Shown here piece by piece: positions 21,566-33,980 of a stretch of 64,000 nucleotides of DNA. The DNA is from Hemileia vastatrix (Eukaryota; Basidiomycota; Pucciniomycetes; Pucciniales; Zaghouaniaceae): contig JASXTE010000012.1 of the NCBI GenBank assembly GCA_030280995.1, positions 13,180,001 to 13,244,000 on the forward strand, written 5' to 3'. The notes beneath the pieces are model-generated. The model saw nothing but the letters and a program-made list of their open reading frames with translations, did no database searches and had not been told where the DNA came from. Position 1 is the stretch's first letter, and each line of letters begins with the position of its first letter. The position numbers and the translations under genes were made by a program.

Positions 21566-24500
21566 GTGTGCAAAGCAAACTATCTTATATCTCCCAGTGC
21601 ACAGAACCTCCATGTCTTAAGGACTGGAGTTGCCTTAAACCGCTTGAGATTCATTCTTTTTAAGAAGGATATCCCCTTCAGTTGTCTTATAGACTCTGGA
21701 GCTTCAATTTCTTTTGTCAGTTTATCTTTTGCAGAGAAGTTACAGCTGACATTTACAGATATCAATCGAACTCCAATTTATTTGGTTGAATCAAAGGAAC
21801 CCAAATATTGGGTCAGTAAGAAAGTTTTATGGGTTTTCAGCTTTCTGAATTTTCCCCCCTTCGAGTGGGAACTAACAGTCTTGGACGCCCCAAGGATGGA
21901 CAATACCATTCTTGGCCATGACTTTTTAACGCATTGGAATCCTGAAATTGATTGGACACGGGGATGGATCACCCCATGGACTAAGTATATTTCTAATTCT
22001 TCAATGCATGTCAATAGGGAATTAAACAACCCGCCTGAAAATGTCCTGCTAGAGGACAAACCTCTGCCAGATGACTTGCAAGCATCTGATCTTTCTTTAA
22101 ATGAGAAATTGGCTAACCCTTCTAGCTTGATGACTTCACTCGAAGAGGATTTAAATTGCCTCAAAGTAATAGAATTATGCTCTCTCAATTCTGGTCGTCC
22201 CTCAACAGATTCTCTCGAAGATGATGAGGACGACCAAATCGACTCTACCAGAAATCTATCATGATTTCCTCGATGTTTTTTCAATCGGCAAGGCCAATAA
22301 GTTACCACCTCATCAACCCTACGACTATCAGATAGAGTTAATAGGTCCAGTACCTCCGGCAGGTCCTGTCTATTCTTTGTTGAAGGACAAATCTCAAGTT
22401 CTTTGAGACTACATTGCAGAGAATGTAGCCAAAGGTTTAATCAAAGCCAGTAAATCTCCAACCAGCTCCCCTGTCCTCTTTGTAAAAAAGAAGGATGGTA
22501 GTCTTAGGTTGTGTGTTGATTATAGAAAGCTCAACACAGTCACTAAGAAGAATGCATATCCTGTTCCTCCTATGTCATTGCTTCTTACCCTTTTTAATGG
22601 TGCTAATTTCTTTTCTAAAATTGATCTTAGAAGCCCTTACAATCTTATTCGCATTGCGGAAGGTTATGAACCACTGACTGCAATGCGCACTAGATTTGGT
22701 AGTTTTGAATATTTAGTTATGCCTTTTGGATTGTGTAATGCACCATCTACTTTTCAAACCTTTGTCAATGACATCTTTCAAGATGTTGTCAAACAATTTG
22801 TTGTCGTCTATTTAGATGATATTTTAATTTTCTCAAAGACACTGGATGAACATATTCATCATGTTCGACAGGTTTTAAATTGACTTCAAGGCCATGGACT
22901 CTACGCCAAGCATAAAAAATGCAAATTCCATCTTAAATCTATTGATTTTTTGGGTTTTACATTATCCACTGATGGTTTAGTCATGGACAACAAGAAAGTT
23001 CAAAAGGTCCTGGAATGGCCTGAGCCCAAATCCGTTAAATCCCTTCAATGATTTTTGGGTTTTGCAAATTTCTATAGAAGATTTATTAAAGATTACTCTA
23101 AAACTATTTCCAATCTTACTTCTCTTCTTAGAAAATATATTCCTTTTGTTTTTACTTCTACAGCGCGAAAGGAATTTGAATCATTGAAGACGGCTTTCAC
23201 CACAGCTCCAATTCTTTGACACTTTGATCCTACTGCTTCGACAATAGTCAAGACAGATGCAAGCGATTATGCTATCGCAGGGGTCATTTCTCAATTGAAT
23301 CCGGAAACAAAACTGTTTCATCCTGTTGCTTTTGAGTCAGGAAAACTCATTGCAGCAGAGTTAAATTATGAAATTCATGACAAAGAGCTTTTAGATATCA
23401 TTCACTGTCTTAAAAAATGGCGCTCTTTTCTTCTCAGCCTAGATAGTCCTTTTCAAATTTTAACAGACCATAATGCTTTGAAATACTTTATGTCTTCCAA
23501 AGTGTTAACCAGGCGTCAAGCCAGGTGGGCTGAATTTCTGTCTGAATTTCCCTTTTCTATTTCCTATCGCCCAGGTAAGAACTGCATTGTCCCAGATATC
23601 ATGTCACCTTGGGACAACGTTTACCCACAGCGGGGGGACGCATTTGCTGACAAAAATCCAGCAAATGTGAAATCAATCTTCAACGAATCAATGTTAACGA
23701 CTCATCAACTTAATTCGATGACAATTAAATCGTTTCAAAATCCACTATCCAACATCCTCGAAGCTCAGTCAAAGGACAATTATTGTTTAGGGTTAAAAGA
23801 CAAAATACTCTTGAAGCAAGGGGCCAAAAGATTTAGTATTGAATCAGGTGTATTAGTCTTTGAAGGTAGAGTAGTCATACCCGACAACAATGAGATAAAA
23901 TTATGGATTTTCAACAGTCGACATGATTCTCCATTAGCTGGTCATTTTGGTGTTGATAAAACCTACCAGTTAATAGCGAGGGATTTTTTCTGGCCAGGTA
24001 TGACCAGGGAAATCAAGACCTATATAAAAGCTTGTTACGAATGTAATAGGAATAAGGCTCCCCGTCACCAGAAGTATGGGTTGCTTCAACCACTTCCTAT
24101 TCCCTCTAAACCTTGGGAATCTTTATCGATGGATTTTATTTCTCAACTTCCTCTTTCCAATAATTTTGATGCTATATTAGTAATAGTAGATAGATTCTCA
24201 AAAATGTCTATTTTCATTAAAACCACTACTACTGCTACTGCAGAAGATCTGTCAAAATTGTTTCTAGAATATGTATTTTCCAAACACAGCTTACCTAATG
24301 ATATTAATTCAGATAGAGGCTCATTGTTTGTATCCACATTCTGGACTCAATATCACAAGGAACCTCTCCACAGCCTATCATCCCAAAACCGATGGCAAAC
24401 AGAAAGGGTCAACCAAATCCTCGAACAATACCTTCGAATGTATGTCAGTTACCAACAAGACGATTGGACCACATGGCTACCATTGGCCGAATTTGCTTAT

Positions 24501-25160
24501 AATAACTCGACTCATTCATCGACACAACATTCTCCTTTTGAAACTGTTTATGGAAGACATCCTCAATTCAATTCAATCCATGTAGGAAATAATCATCCTG
24601 CGGAACATTATCTTTGAACCATATCACGACTCCAAGAGGAACTTAAATCAAATCTGGAATTAGCGGTTCGAAGGTACAAGGAACAGGCTGACAAACATCG
24701 ACAAACTGCTCCTCCTTTTAAACCAGGTGACAAAGTATGGCTCGACGCACGGAAAATTCAAACAACTTGACCATAAAAGAAACTGGCTGAAAAATACTTG
24801 GGGCCATTTGAAATCGACTCTGAAGTCTCTAAAACTGCATTTAGACTCAAGCTACCTCCTAAATGGCAGGCTATTCACCCTGTTTTTCACGTATCTCTCC
24901 TGGAACTGGCTCGAGAAACATACCCGGGCAAGAACCAACCTCCTCCGGAACCGGTCAAAGTAGAAGACCATCTAGAGTGGGAAGTAAGCCATATCCTTGA
25001 TTCAAGAATGCGCAAGGGGAAACTTCAATACCTTGTGGAATGGGAAGGCTTCCTTGATGACTCAGACAAAACATCCTGGGAACCAGCCATCAATGTTTCT
25101 AACGCCCCTGAACTCCTAAAATCTTTTCATCTTAAATACCCTTTAAAACCAAAACCTTAA
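21566..25160 (+). pseudogene. Pol of element B (protease, RT, RNase H, integrase, chromodomain)
   Basis: Protease with CLIDSGASISFVS near 21690; RT with KDGSLRLCVDYRKLN, MPFGLCNAPSTFQ and YLDD (near 22812); RNase H (LTDHNALKYFM near 23465); integrase with HFGVDKTYQL, CYECNRNKAP, MDFISQLP and [12 protein letters not shown]; and a true chromodomain at about 24970-25120 (WEVSHILDSRMRKGKLQYLVEWEGF). A frameshift near 22221-22264 separates protease from RT. Stops occur near 22404, 22881, 23049, 23217 and 24615, and a small deletion after 24345 removes part of the integrase core. Some stops are TGA where E keeps CAA. Confidence 0.93.
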
Positions 25161-25954
25161 AACTCTCTTTTTTCTTTTCTCTGTTTTTTTTTCTTTCCTT
25201 TTAAAATCTAAAACATTTTTATTTCTAAAAAATCCTTTTTGTTTTCTTCTTTATTCTTTCTCTTTTCAAAATGTTTCAACCTTCTTTTTAAAAAAAAAAA
25301 TATAATAAATTAAATTAAATTCAATTAAATTAAAATAAAATAAAATAAAAGTAAAATAAAATAAAAATAAAAATAAAATAAAACAAAATAAAAACCAAAT
25401 TAAAATCAAAATAAAAATAAAACAAATAAAAAATTAAAAATTAAAATTAAAAAATAAAAATAAAAAAATAAAAAAAAAAATTTTCTTCTCAATTTTCTAT
25501 ATACATTCTTCTTTAAAATTTTATTTTCCTCAAACTATCAAAATTCTTCACGAACATTACACTACCACACTTCTTGAGCTTCATTTTAACTTCTAAATCA
25601 CCTTTTTAAATTCTTCAAAACAAATTACTTCTTTCTTCAAAATCCTCTTAAAATTTTATTTTGTCTCTTCTTTTCTTTCTTTTCTTTTTTCAAATAACTA
25701 AAATCCCTCAAATCTTCAATTAACAAACTTAAATAACAATTTTTTTTCTTAAATTATCTCAATCAATTATTTCTTTCTTTCTTTCTTCTTACTTAATTCT
25801 TTTCTTTTGAACTTTAAAACTAAAACTCCTTCAATCAAATATTCTTTCTTTTTTTTCTCATTTAAACTTCTTCTTTTAAAATCTTAAAACAAATTCTATT
25901 TAAATCTTTTTTCTGTCTTTTCCTTCTTTCTCTCAAAATCTTATATAAAAAAAT

Positions 25955-25986
<32 letters not shown>

Positions 25987-26074
25987 ACAAATAAAATTCT
26001 AAATAAAATAACAAAATAAAATAATTAAATACATATTGTTTTTACATTCTTTTTCTTCTTTTCTCCTTTTTATT
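25161..26074. repeat. Low-complexity spacer between pol and antisense gene in B
   Basis: Pyrimidine-rich blocks (TTTCTTTTC type) alternate with A-rich blocks (AAATAAAATAAA type, near 25300-25480 and 25945-26030). The same spacer follows pol in E (54113-54992), so it belongs to the element. No coding potential seen. Confidence 0.8.
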
Positions 26075-27038
26075 TTAAATTTTCTCTTTTATCTTCTCCC
26101 AAACCAATCCCTTCATCTTCTCCAAAATTTCCCTTATCTCCTTTCTACATTTCTCAAAGTTCTCCCCCTCACCTACTGGAATCAACTCCCAAAGTTCAAG
26201 TAACTCCTCGGCTACGTCGAAGGAAGCGGCATCGATAATGTTATCAATCTCGCCGCTGAAGTCTTCAATATATTTTGCTCGTCAAACCTGACGAGGTTTC
26301 TTCAACCATACTTGATCGAGGGTTTCTTCGTTTTCCTCCCTCGAGGTAACAATTGGTAATCTATCCTCCACTGCCACTTCCACCGCAATGGGTCCCACAA
26401 GGGTCGCTTCCACATTTGAAGCTTCCGTTGTAGGGGCCTCAATGATGACGTCTGAATTCTAAAAACAGAATCATTAGTAATTAAATTTATAAATTATAAA
26501 AGGGTGAACTTACTTCAAAGATTGGGTCAGGCTCCAAAAATAATCTAGGAGTGACCTTCTCTGCCACCTCCCTTTCCTCTTCGTCATCTTCGATGACCAC
26601 CCATTGTTTTTTCGGGGTTTTCCTCGAGATGGGAATTTCTTCCTCCTCCTCGACGACCCCCCTCTTGTTTGCAGCCCTAGCCACCCAGATGTTCACATCA
26701 TCTTCAACTTCTTCCTCATTTTCCCCCACCGATTGATCGTCCCCAATGGACACATCCCAGATGTCCTCGACTACTTCCTTCGTTTTTGGGATCACCCAAT
26801 ACTTCGTCTTAGTAAACCGGCTCTCAATGTCGGCATTCTTCGCTAAGGTGTCACACGCCACTCTTCTCCATCGGCAAAACTCGCACTTCTGGCGAGGCCC
26901 TCGTGTCTCTGTGCTCTCCACGCAGAAATACTCCATCGACTCGCAAGCCGTGCAACTCTTCGAAAATTGCCGTGTGACAACACCCCCATCCGCTTTAGGG
27001 TGTGGAGCCATGGGAGTCGGTGTAGGGAAATCTGTCAT
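26075..27038 (-). pseudogene. Antisense two-exon gene in element B: Zn2Cys6-type protein
   Basis: Exon 1 (27038-26514) starts MTDFPTPTPMAPHPKADGG and contains C-x2-C-x6-C-x12-C-x2-C-x6-C (CTACESMEYFC ... CEFCRWRRVAC), the exact spacing of a Gal4-type binuclear zinc cluster, followed by an acidic region. A 55-nt intron (26513-26459; GTAAGT donor, TTTTTAG acceptor) joins it in frame to exon 2 (26458-26075), which begins NSDVIIEAP and ends in a helical basic tail (EKCRKEIREILEKMK). The total is about 302 codons with one stop (26282-26284). A 300-codon homologue lies at the same place in E. The gene runs against gag-pol and starts about 110 bp inside the 3' LTR, whose antisense promoter may drive it (inference). 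Confidence 0.8.
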
Positions 27039-27145
27039 AGTGATTCAAAGTAATAAAATTAATAATTAAGTAAAAGAGGAAGGGAAATTAGTGTGGGAAA
27101 TATGTTTTACGCTCAACGGAGCTCGCGTTCTTATACCCGGGCATC

Positions 27146-27335
27146 TGTCACGCGCCACATGGCACTTGAGGCAAAAGCAGCTCATTAAATCAATACTAAA
27201 GGGTTCAAATCCATACTCGAAGCGCAGAAAGCAACTCTCCATAGCAACTGCAACTTTCCTTTGTGTACTCGCTATTCAATCGGGCTAGCCTAAAACTCTA
27301 AATCTAAATTAGTCAATCTCTCAATAGTGTGTCTT
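27146..27335 (+). repeat. 3' LTR of B, first part
   Basis: First 190 bp of the 3' LTR (TGTCACGCGCCACATGGC...), cut at GTCTT by insertion of element C. It continues at 33364-33980. Confidence 0.95.
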
Positions 27336-28512
27336 TGTCAGTACAGTCTAGTATATAAGTATGATATAATAGTGTTATTTTATGGTCCTACTACTTATTA
27401 ATAAATGATTTAGTGATTAAACCTCAGGGGAAGACTAATAGAATAGTTATACTCAAATTAAACTCACAATACTTGGATTTAAATGCGTGCTAGTGGTGGA
27501 AAATAGAAGAATAAAATATAGTTATAGCTTTTATAAAGATAATATCAATTTATAAGGGCTTTATAATATATTTCTGAATGTTAATAATTGTAGTGTAATG
27601 TTTGTTTGAAGTGTAGTAATTGAATGATGATAATAAACCGTCAAAATCCCTCCTTACTTATACCCAAATCCACTAGAGTGCACAGACCTTCAATCCAGAT
27701 GATGTCACTGCTATCCCCGGCAATTACAGCACTGTGAGGGCCCATCACCTCCCCATGGCGTCCACTTCAAGCAGTTTCAACACCCAGACCTCCAGTAAGG
27801 ACCCTCCATCACTATTAATAATAACACAGAGTCATACCATAAATAGAAAACCCAGATAAAAGCGGATACCATAAAGAAACAGGTAAAATAAAAGATCAAA
27901 AAGAGATTTAATGAAACTAAAAGCATATAAAGGAAACAAATAAAATGTCCAAGCCCCCAATAACATCCCCAAGCATCCACATTAACCCAAAAACATATTT
28001 CCAACCCATAAATCCGTGAATAACCATCCAAGGAAGTAATTTTAGTTGTCCAAACTGGGTGTATGCGCCTGATATAGGTGTCTATGCTTCTGTAGGCGTT
28101 GTGAATCCACTGATTTCGTCCATATGACCTAAAATAAGCAGAAAAACAAAGGTTATAGGCTATTAAGGGGCTAAAACCCACTTATATACCTAAATATACA
28201 TAATATACTGCATATTTCACTGAATATGAGATTTATGTATACATATAAGCTTATGTATGTCAATAATTACTTCATATCACTTAAGATAAGTATATTATGA
28301 CTCCATTAACACCTTAATAAGTATTATTAGGCCATGGATAAGCTATTTAAACTATTATAAATTATATAATAGAATAATAATTATATATATATATAATAAA
28401 ATAATATATATTATTATTTTAACCTTATTTTTAAGATATAAGCTTAATCTAATTAAGGTTATCTTATTTTAAGCATAAGAAATACTCAGTCCTAAGGATA
28501 TTTAGGCTGACA
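27336..28512 (-). repeat. 3' LTR of element C
   Basis: Coding-strand start TGTCAGCCTAAATATCC, preceded by polypurine tract GGGGTGAGGGAG (28513-28524). Contains a 134-codon LTR-sense open frame (28181-27777) also present in the other C LTR and in A. Confidence 0.95.
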
Positions 28513-28626
28513 CTCCCTCACCCCAAAAAAACAATAAAAAAAATGTTAAGACATTTTAATTAATCTTAAGGAATGAAATAAAAAGTAAAAAATAATTTTT
28601 ATAATACATATACTGAATGAACAGTA

Positions 28627-29390
28627 TTATTTAGATTTAAATTTTTTCAAGAGATTTTTAAGATCAGAGATTTCATTTTCTGGAATCCACTGGTCATATT
28701 CACTTGATTTATTTTTAAATCTTAGTAGATACTCAACTCCCTTTTCTTTTGTAAGGTGTCTCTTTTTAAGTATCTTTTCAATTTCTGCTTTTTCCACTAT
28801 TTCTTCAGGTTGCTGTTTATGCCTTCCTGATCTTCTTGGAAAGAGAGCAGTATCATTAGAATGGTATGGTTTTATAAGAGAAATAGGAAATACTGGATGT
28901 TTTCTATCATAAGGTGCATATAGAATAACCTCAACAGCATTATTACCAACCATCTTTTTAACTACAAATGGTCCAATGAATGGATCCTTCAATTTAACAT
29001 TACCATTTAAATTGAAATGTAGCGTTGAAATAAGGACTTCATCACCCTCTTTGAACATTTGTTCTTTATGGGCTTTATCCCATCTTTTCTTTTCATACTC
29101 AAAAGCCTTATTTATACATTCTTGAGCATGTTTTCTGCATAATTCCTGCATCTGAAGAAAAGATTTAGTACCTGGATGAATATCCAATCTAGGTAACTTA
29201 TTAAGAGTTTTAGCAGGGGTATTAGGTACATAACCCAACCGTAACTCAAATGGCTTTTTGCCAGTGACAGAATGTACTGTACTATTGTATGCAAATTCTA
29301 AACCTGGGATAAGGGTTACCCAATCATGCGTGAATTTGTCATTGTCTTTAAAATTAAGACCAAAAGCACAGTATCTTCTTATATATCCTT
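28627..29390 (-). pseudogene. Integrase C-terminus and chromodomain remnant of C
   Basis: From the deletion junction the sequence matches integrase from RRYCAFGLNF onward, through FIGPFVVKKM (GPY/F-like) to the chromodomain-like YLLRFKNKSSEYDQW and a lysine-rich end. It is out of frame with the upstream gag remnant (a stop forms at the junction), so it is probably untranslated and kept only because it lies next to the polypurine tract. Confidence 0.9.
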
Positions 29391-31676
29391 AATGATTTTA
29401 ACATCCTCAAAATTCATTAAAGATTCATTTGAGTCTATATTTAATATTGGATTGTAAAAGATGGACAAATCATCTTCCAACATACAGACTTCATTTTCAT
29501 CACTATATGAGATATTACTGTCATAATCACTTGAATCATTACTCTTTTCTACTTCATTTTCAGATTCATGTTGATTTTCAACAATATTTATGTTTTCCTC
29601 ACATTTGTGACCTTTAACCCAAGGTTTGTTACACTTATAACAAGTATTTGTTTCATACTTTTTAGGTACTACAGGTGCAGTAGGTTTTTTCTGCTTCTCC
29701 TGAAGTGTTTTTGAATTCTGATTTTTTACAGGTTCAACATTTTGTTTATAAGTGGAATACCTTGATTCATACTAATGGTTCAATAATATTTCATTGCAAA
29801 TATTAATAAAGTCAGAATATTCAGTAACATTTAATGTTCTAGCTACAACAATGTCTCTGACAGATATAGGTAATTTGTATATTATCTTATCTTTCCATAA
29901 GTTAAAATCCATATGAGGCTCAATGGCTTTTAATATTTTGTTTAAATTCATTAAAAATACCATAGGTTTGTCACCATTCAACGGATTATACCTAGTCTTC
30001 TCATACAGTCTTTGCTGAGTAAGCCTGAATTTAGAACCTCCAAATTGTTTTTCAATAAGTTGTTTCCATTCAGCCCAAGAGTAGTCTCTACCCTCACTTA
30101 AGACAGCTTCAAACCATAATAAAGCAACATCCTTAAATAAAGAAATTAATTTTGATGTTATCTCTTCATCTGGTAACTTATATGAGAATTTCAAGTTGTC
30201 AATTCTTTGAATAAAATGTTGCCAATCAGAGCTGGCTTCCCCATCATAAGTTGGGTACTGATCTATTTTAGGCCAGTTCTTCTGATTGGATTTTATCTCA
30301 CTAATCTTAGGTAAATTCAACAACTCATTTACTTTTGATAAATGGTCTTGTATTTCTTCCTGCACGGATTTGTGACTTACATTTTCAGATTTGACACTAC
30401 CACCAGATGGTTTTAATTGTGGTGGTACAGGGAAGGAATGAGATTCACTTTTGCCAATGAAAGGATTATTATTATATTGATTATACTTATGATTATCCTG
30501 GTTCATTAGTAGATTGGCAGTTTCAATCTCAACTTTAGTTAATCTTTGTAGCAGCTCAGAGACACTTTGATTTGTCTGTGCAAAAGATAACTTTGTTCTT
30601 GATTCAGTTTTTAATAAGTGTGTTTCATATAATTTTTCTAACTCACAAAATTTGTTTGAAAGGTCATTATATTTATTACTCAATGAATCATATTTAAGAG
30701 TTAGAGACAAATGTTCTTTCTGTAATTCTTTATTACGTGTTGCTAATTGAGAAATGTTCAATGTTAAGGATGAAATTGTATCACTAGTGAGCTTAACTGT
30801 CTGTTCCTCACAATCAGTCATTCTATTCCACAATGCTGAAACAATTCTATGGACAGTTGGATTATTATTAAAATATTCCATGTCCTCCTTTTCAATTCTC
30901 TCACTCTCCTGTGAACTTCTCATCTCACTAGTAGGTGGTTGCAACTGAGGATTAACTGTATTATCATTGTATATAGTACTGTTATTATGGACAAAAGACA
31001 AGTCAGGTGTATCTACTCTAAAACCTAAATTTCTTAAATCCTCCTCTATTTTTTGTACAGATTTAACATCAATAGAATTACCTATATTGTAATTATCAGT
31101 ATTATGTCTAATCTGAGAGGGTAAGTTACTTACCAAGGGATGGTTGCCAGTCCTGATTTTTGGCGCTTTTTTCCCTTGTAAGGGTGAGCTGAGGAAGTCA
31201 GATGAGGGGGTGGATCCCTGTTGCAACTGTGGCTTGTCCACTGTTGGTGAAACCAGTCCCATTTCCATTTGTCTACCAGGATTTTCTCCTGGGAGTGAGT
31301 GGACCCTCCTTGGGTAGGGGGTTGCTGATTTGATTGACTGGGCTGGCCTCCCTTTAATTCTGCCATTGCCTGATTCATCTGCTGAAATCCTACCTTGCAA
31401 TTGTTTTGCAACTGCTCTACTTCTTTGAACATGAGAGATTTTGATTCCTCTAGCTTCAGAACCTGTTTGGCCAGGTGGGACAGTTGATCCTGAAGAGGAG
31501 GAGACGTCTTTTTGATAGTTATCTTTTTTAAGAGGGTGTCCTTTTCCTCTATACTCATGCTTTCTGGCTGGGGGTACTGTTGTCCCTCCATGGTGATGTC
31601 CTGGAAAGTTTTTATTAGCTTTAGACCTGGTATTATAAGCAGGCTGTTCACTTACACTATCCTGAGGAGCACTCAT
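29391..31676 (-). CDS. Gag of element C (634 aa open) plus zinc-knuckle remnant
   Basis: The open frame 31676-29772 starts MSAPQDSVSEQPAYNTRSK. It has a low-complexity N-terminal third, a coiled-coil middle (about 300-400) and the Gag core (LDQ/IDQYPTYDGEASSDWQHF near residue 490), then stops at 29772-29774. Beyond the stop the same frame continues through CYKCNKPWVKGHKC to the deletion point near 29390. The product could assemble particles but lacks the nucleic-acid-binding knuckle unless the stop is read through. It shares its ATG with the overprinted spliced gene. Confidence 0.88.
31133..31676 (-). CDS. Overprinted spliced accessory protein of element C
   Basis: Exon 1 (31676-31656) encodes seven residues shared with Gag. 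A 55-nt intron (31655-31601; GTAAGT donor, GCTAAT branch-like site, TTCCAG acceptor; 3n+1) shifts the frame to DITMEGQQYPQPESMS. Exon 2 contains LLKKITIKK, a long coiled coil (QLSHLAKQVLKLEESK), KWKWDWFHQQW, HPYKGKKRQK and ends IPW at 31133. Total about 163 aa. The stop is supplied by the TAA within TGGTAAGT, itself a second donor; a 52-nt intron (31133-31082; ACTGAT branch-like, ATATAG acceptor) would also give W-stop. It shares motif order with D and F although sequence identity is low. Confidence 0.68.
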
Positions 31677-32186
31677 ATTGTTCAGAATAAAAATATTTTA
31701 CGTCTACAAAAGGAAAAAACTCTGTGGAATTAGTAGAAAAATAATATTAGCAATTATTTATTAATAAAAAAGCAATGGAGCTTACCCTGAATTTATATCT
31801 TTATTTATTTAAATAAAATATAAGAAAAATTCGAAAAAATCTGTTAAAAATATAATAATAAGTTTAACTAGACCTCTATAAGGGTGAATAATTAGCTTAC
31901 CAAGCTTTAGCCAAATACCAATTTTATTGGGTGTTATATTGGTGTCCAAATACCAAGTGAAATTGGGTTTATATTGGGTACAGTTACTACTGTAAATATC
32001 TAATTTTTATAATAAAAAATTAGTACAATTATTATAAGGGTTCTTTTCCGCAATCAATGAGCTATGATGACCCACTAATATGCCGCAGACCCAAATATTT
32101 GGTTAATTTTGAGTTGTACTAAGGTAAAAATCACGTCCCAAGGCTTATACTAAATAATAAGTAAAATATAAGGAAAGACCCCCAAT
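31677..32186 (-). other. 5' leader of element C
   Basis: No ORF. It contains two copies of a block with CCAAATACCAA followed by ATTGGGT..TATATTGG (31912-31980) and, directly inside the LTR, ATTGGGGGTCTTTCC on the coding strand, which matches the equivalent positions of D and F (candidate primer-binding region). Confidence 0.6.
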
Positions 32187-33363
32187 TGTCAGTACAGTCT
32201 AGTATATAAGTATGATATAATAGTGTTATTTTATGGTCCTACTACTTATTAATAAATGATTTAGTGATTAAACCTCAGGGGAAGACTAATAGAATAGTTA
32301 TACTCAAATTAAACTCACAATACTTGGATTTAAATGCGTGCTAGTGGTGGAAAATAGAAGAATAAAATATAGTTATAGCTTTTATAAAGATAATATCAAT
32401 TTATAAGGGCTTTATAATATATTTCTGAATGTTAATAATTGTAGTGTAATGTTTGTTTGAAGTGTAGTAATTGAATGATGATAATAAACCGTCAAAATCC
32501 CTCCTTACTTATACCCAAATCCACTGGAGTGCACAGACCTTCAATCCAGATGATGTCACTGCTATCCCCGGCAATTACAGCACTGTGAGGGCCCATCACC
32601 TCCCCATGGCGTCCACTTCAAGCAGTTTCAACACCCAGACCTCCAGTAAGGACCCTCCATCACTATTAATAATAACACAGAGTCATACCATAAATAGAAA
32701 ACCCAGATAAAAGCGGATACCATAAAGAAACAGGTAAAATAAAAGATCAAAAAGAGATTTAATGAAACTAAAAGCATATAAAGGAAACAAATAAAATGTC
32801 CAAGCCCCCAATAACATCCCCAAGCATCCACATTAACCCAAAAACATATTTCCAACCCATAAATCCGTGAATAACCATCCAAGGAAGTAATTTTAGTTTT
32901 CCAAACTGGGTGTATGCGCCTGATATAGGTGTCTATGCTTCTGTAGGCGTTGTGAATCCACTGATTTCGTCCATATGACCTAAAATAAGCAGAAAAACAA
33001 AGGTTATAGGCTATTAAGGGGCTAAAACCCACTTATATACCTAAATATACATAATATACTGCATATTTCACTGAATATGAGATTTATGTATACATATAAG
33101 CTTATGTATGTCAATAATTACTTCATATCACTTAAGATAAGTATATTATGACTCCATTAACACCTTAATAAGTATTATTAGGCCATGGATAAGCTATTTA
33201 AACTATTATAAATTATATAATAGAATAATAATTATATATATATATAATAAAATAATATATATTATTATTTTAACCTTATTTTTAAGATATAAGCTTAATC
33301 TAATTAAGGTTATCTTATTTTAAGCATAAGAAATACTCAGTCCTAAGGATATTTAGGCTGACA
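32187..33363 (-). repeat. 5' LTR of element C
   Basis: 1177 bp, the same length as the 3' copy and nearly identical. It should carry the promoter for the minus-strand transcript. Followed outside by target duplication GTCTT. Confidence 0.95.
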
Positions 33364-33980
33364 GTCTTAGTCTTTTTCCCAATAAGCGACGCACAGCGCA
33401 ATAGTTAATATAATAGTACATTAAAAGTTCATGAAATGTCTGTGGGTTATTAAGGGGTAGTGAGCATGGATGGAATGGTTAGTGAAGGATTAAGGGGTTA
33501 ACGGATGTTAGTGAGGAGGGTCCAGGTGTAACGGATATATTTTAAATGGGTTGTGGCGTGCGGAATGGTGGATGAGTATGAGGTCAATGCGAGGAGGAGT
33601 AAAGGATATAAAAGGGGCTGGGTTTTTGGTTCGACATTCCTTAGAATTAAATTATAAAATGTATTTATAGTTAATAGTGATAAAACTCTAAGTGAAAATC
33701 ATTATTATTGTATCTTTCTTTATTTACTCAATAATCATATCTAAATCCTAAATCTTTGATTATCGAGTTTCCAACCCTTCGTGAGATCTTAAGAATTTTA
33801 ATATTACCGTTCAATTATATTAGAATCCTTCTTGAACATAACTCGAAGCAGTAGTTCTTCTTTCGAGTCATCTTCGAATCACTTCCTCGAACTATCCCTC
33901 TGGGCTTCGAAGAAGTATCTGAACCTTTTATCTCACTTGCAGGAACATCCTCGACCTTGTGCGTAGGTCGTCCGGTGACA
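33364..33980 (+). repeat. 3' LTR of B, second part
   Basis: Continues the LTR after C, from GTCTTAGTC to TCCGGTGACA, including GATATAAAAGG (TATA-like). The CACCA target duplication of B follows. Confidence 0.95.

Larger units (their letters stand above)
27336..33363 (-). mobile_element. Non-autonomous Ty3/gypsy element C (gag-only, pol deleted)
   Basis: Two 1177-bp LTRs and target duplication GTCTT (27331-27335 and 33364-33368). The internal region (28513-32186) retains the leader, gag, zinc knuckle and the last part of integrase. Protease, RT, RNase H and most of integrase are deleted at a junction near 29380. I found only two LTR differences by eye (near 27670/32521 and 28040/32891), so the insertion is recent and must have used enzymes from a related full-length element, such as an intact relative of A. 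Confidence 0.95.
19484..33980 (+). mobile_element. Ty3/gypsy chromovirus B, decayed, interrupted by C
   Basis: Target duplication CACCA at 19479-19483 and 33981-33985. 5' LTR 19484-20286; 3' LTR split by element C into 27146-27335 and 33364-33980. Order: gag, protease, RT/RNase H, integrase, chromodomain, low-complexity spacer, antisense gene, 3' LTR. Many nonsense codons make it non-autonomous. Element E is the same family with the same order. The two LTR copies differ at several sites, so B is older than its guest C. Confidence 0.95.

Noticed and set aside
21778..22308. 176-codon minus-strand frame inside pol of B (and 41538-41996 in E)
   Set aside because: Mirrors the protease/linker codons of pol; unlike the antisense Zn2Cys6 gene it has no domain, intron or independent position.
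24727..24963. 78-codon alternative frame over the end of integrase in B and E (44509-44745)
   Set aside because: Open in both copies, but the real pol frame lies directly across it and no splice or start signal supports it.
26551..27069. Plus-strand frames opposite the antisense gene of B
   Set aside because: Complement of the acidic/serine-rich minus-strand exon; no conserved start in E.
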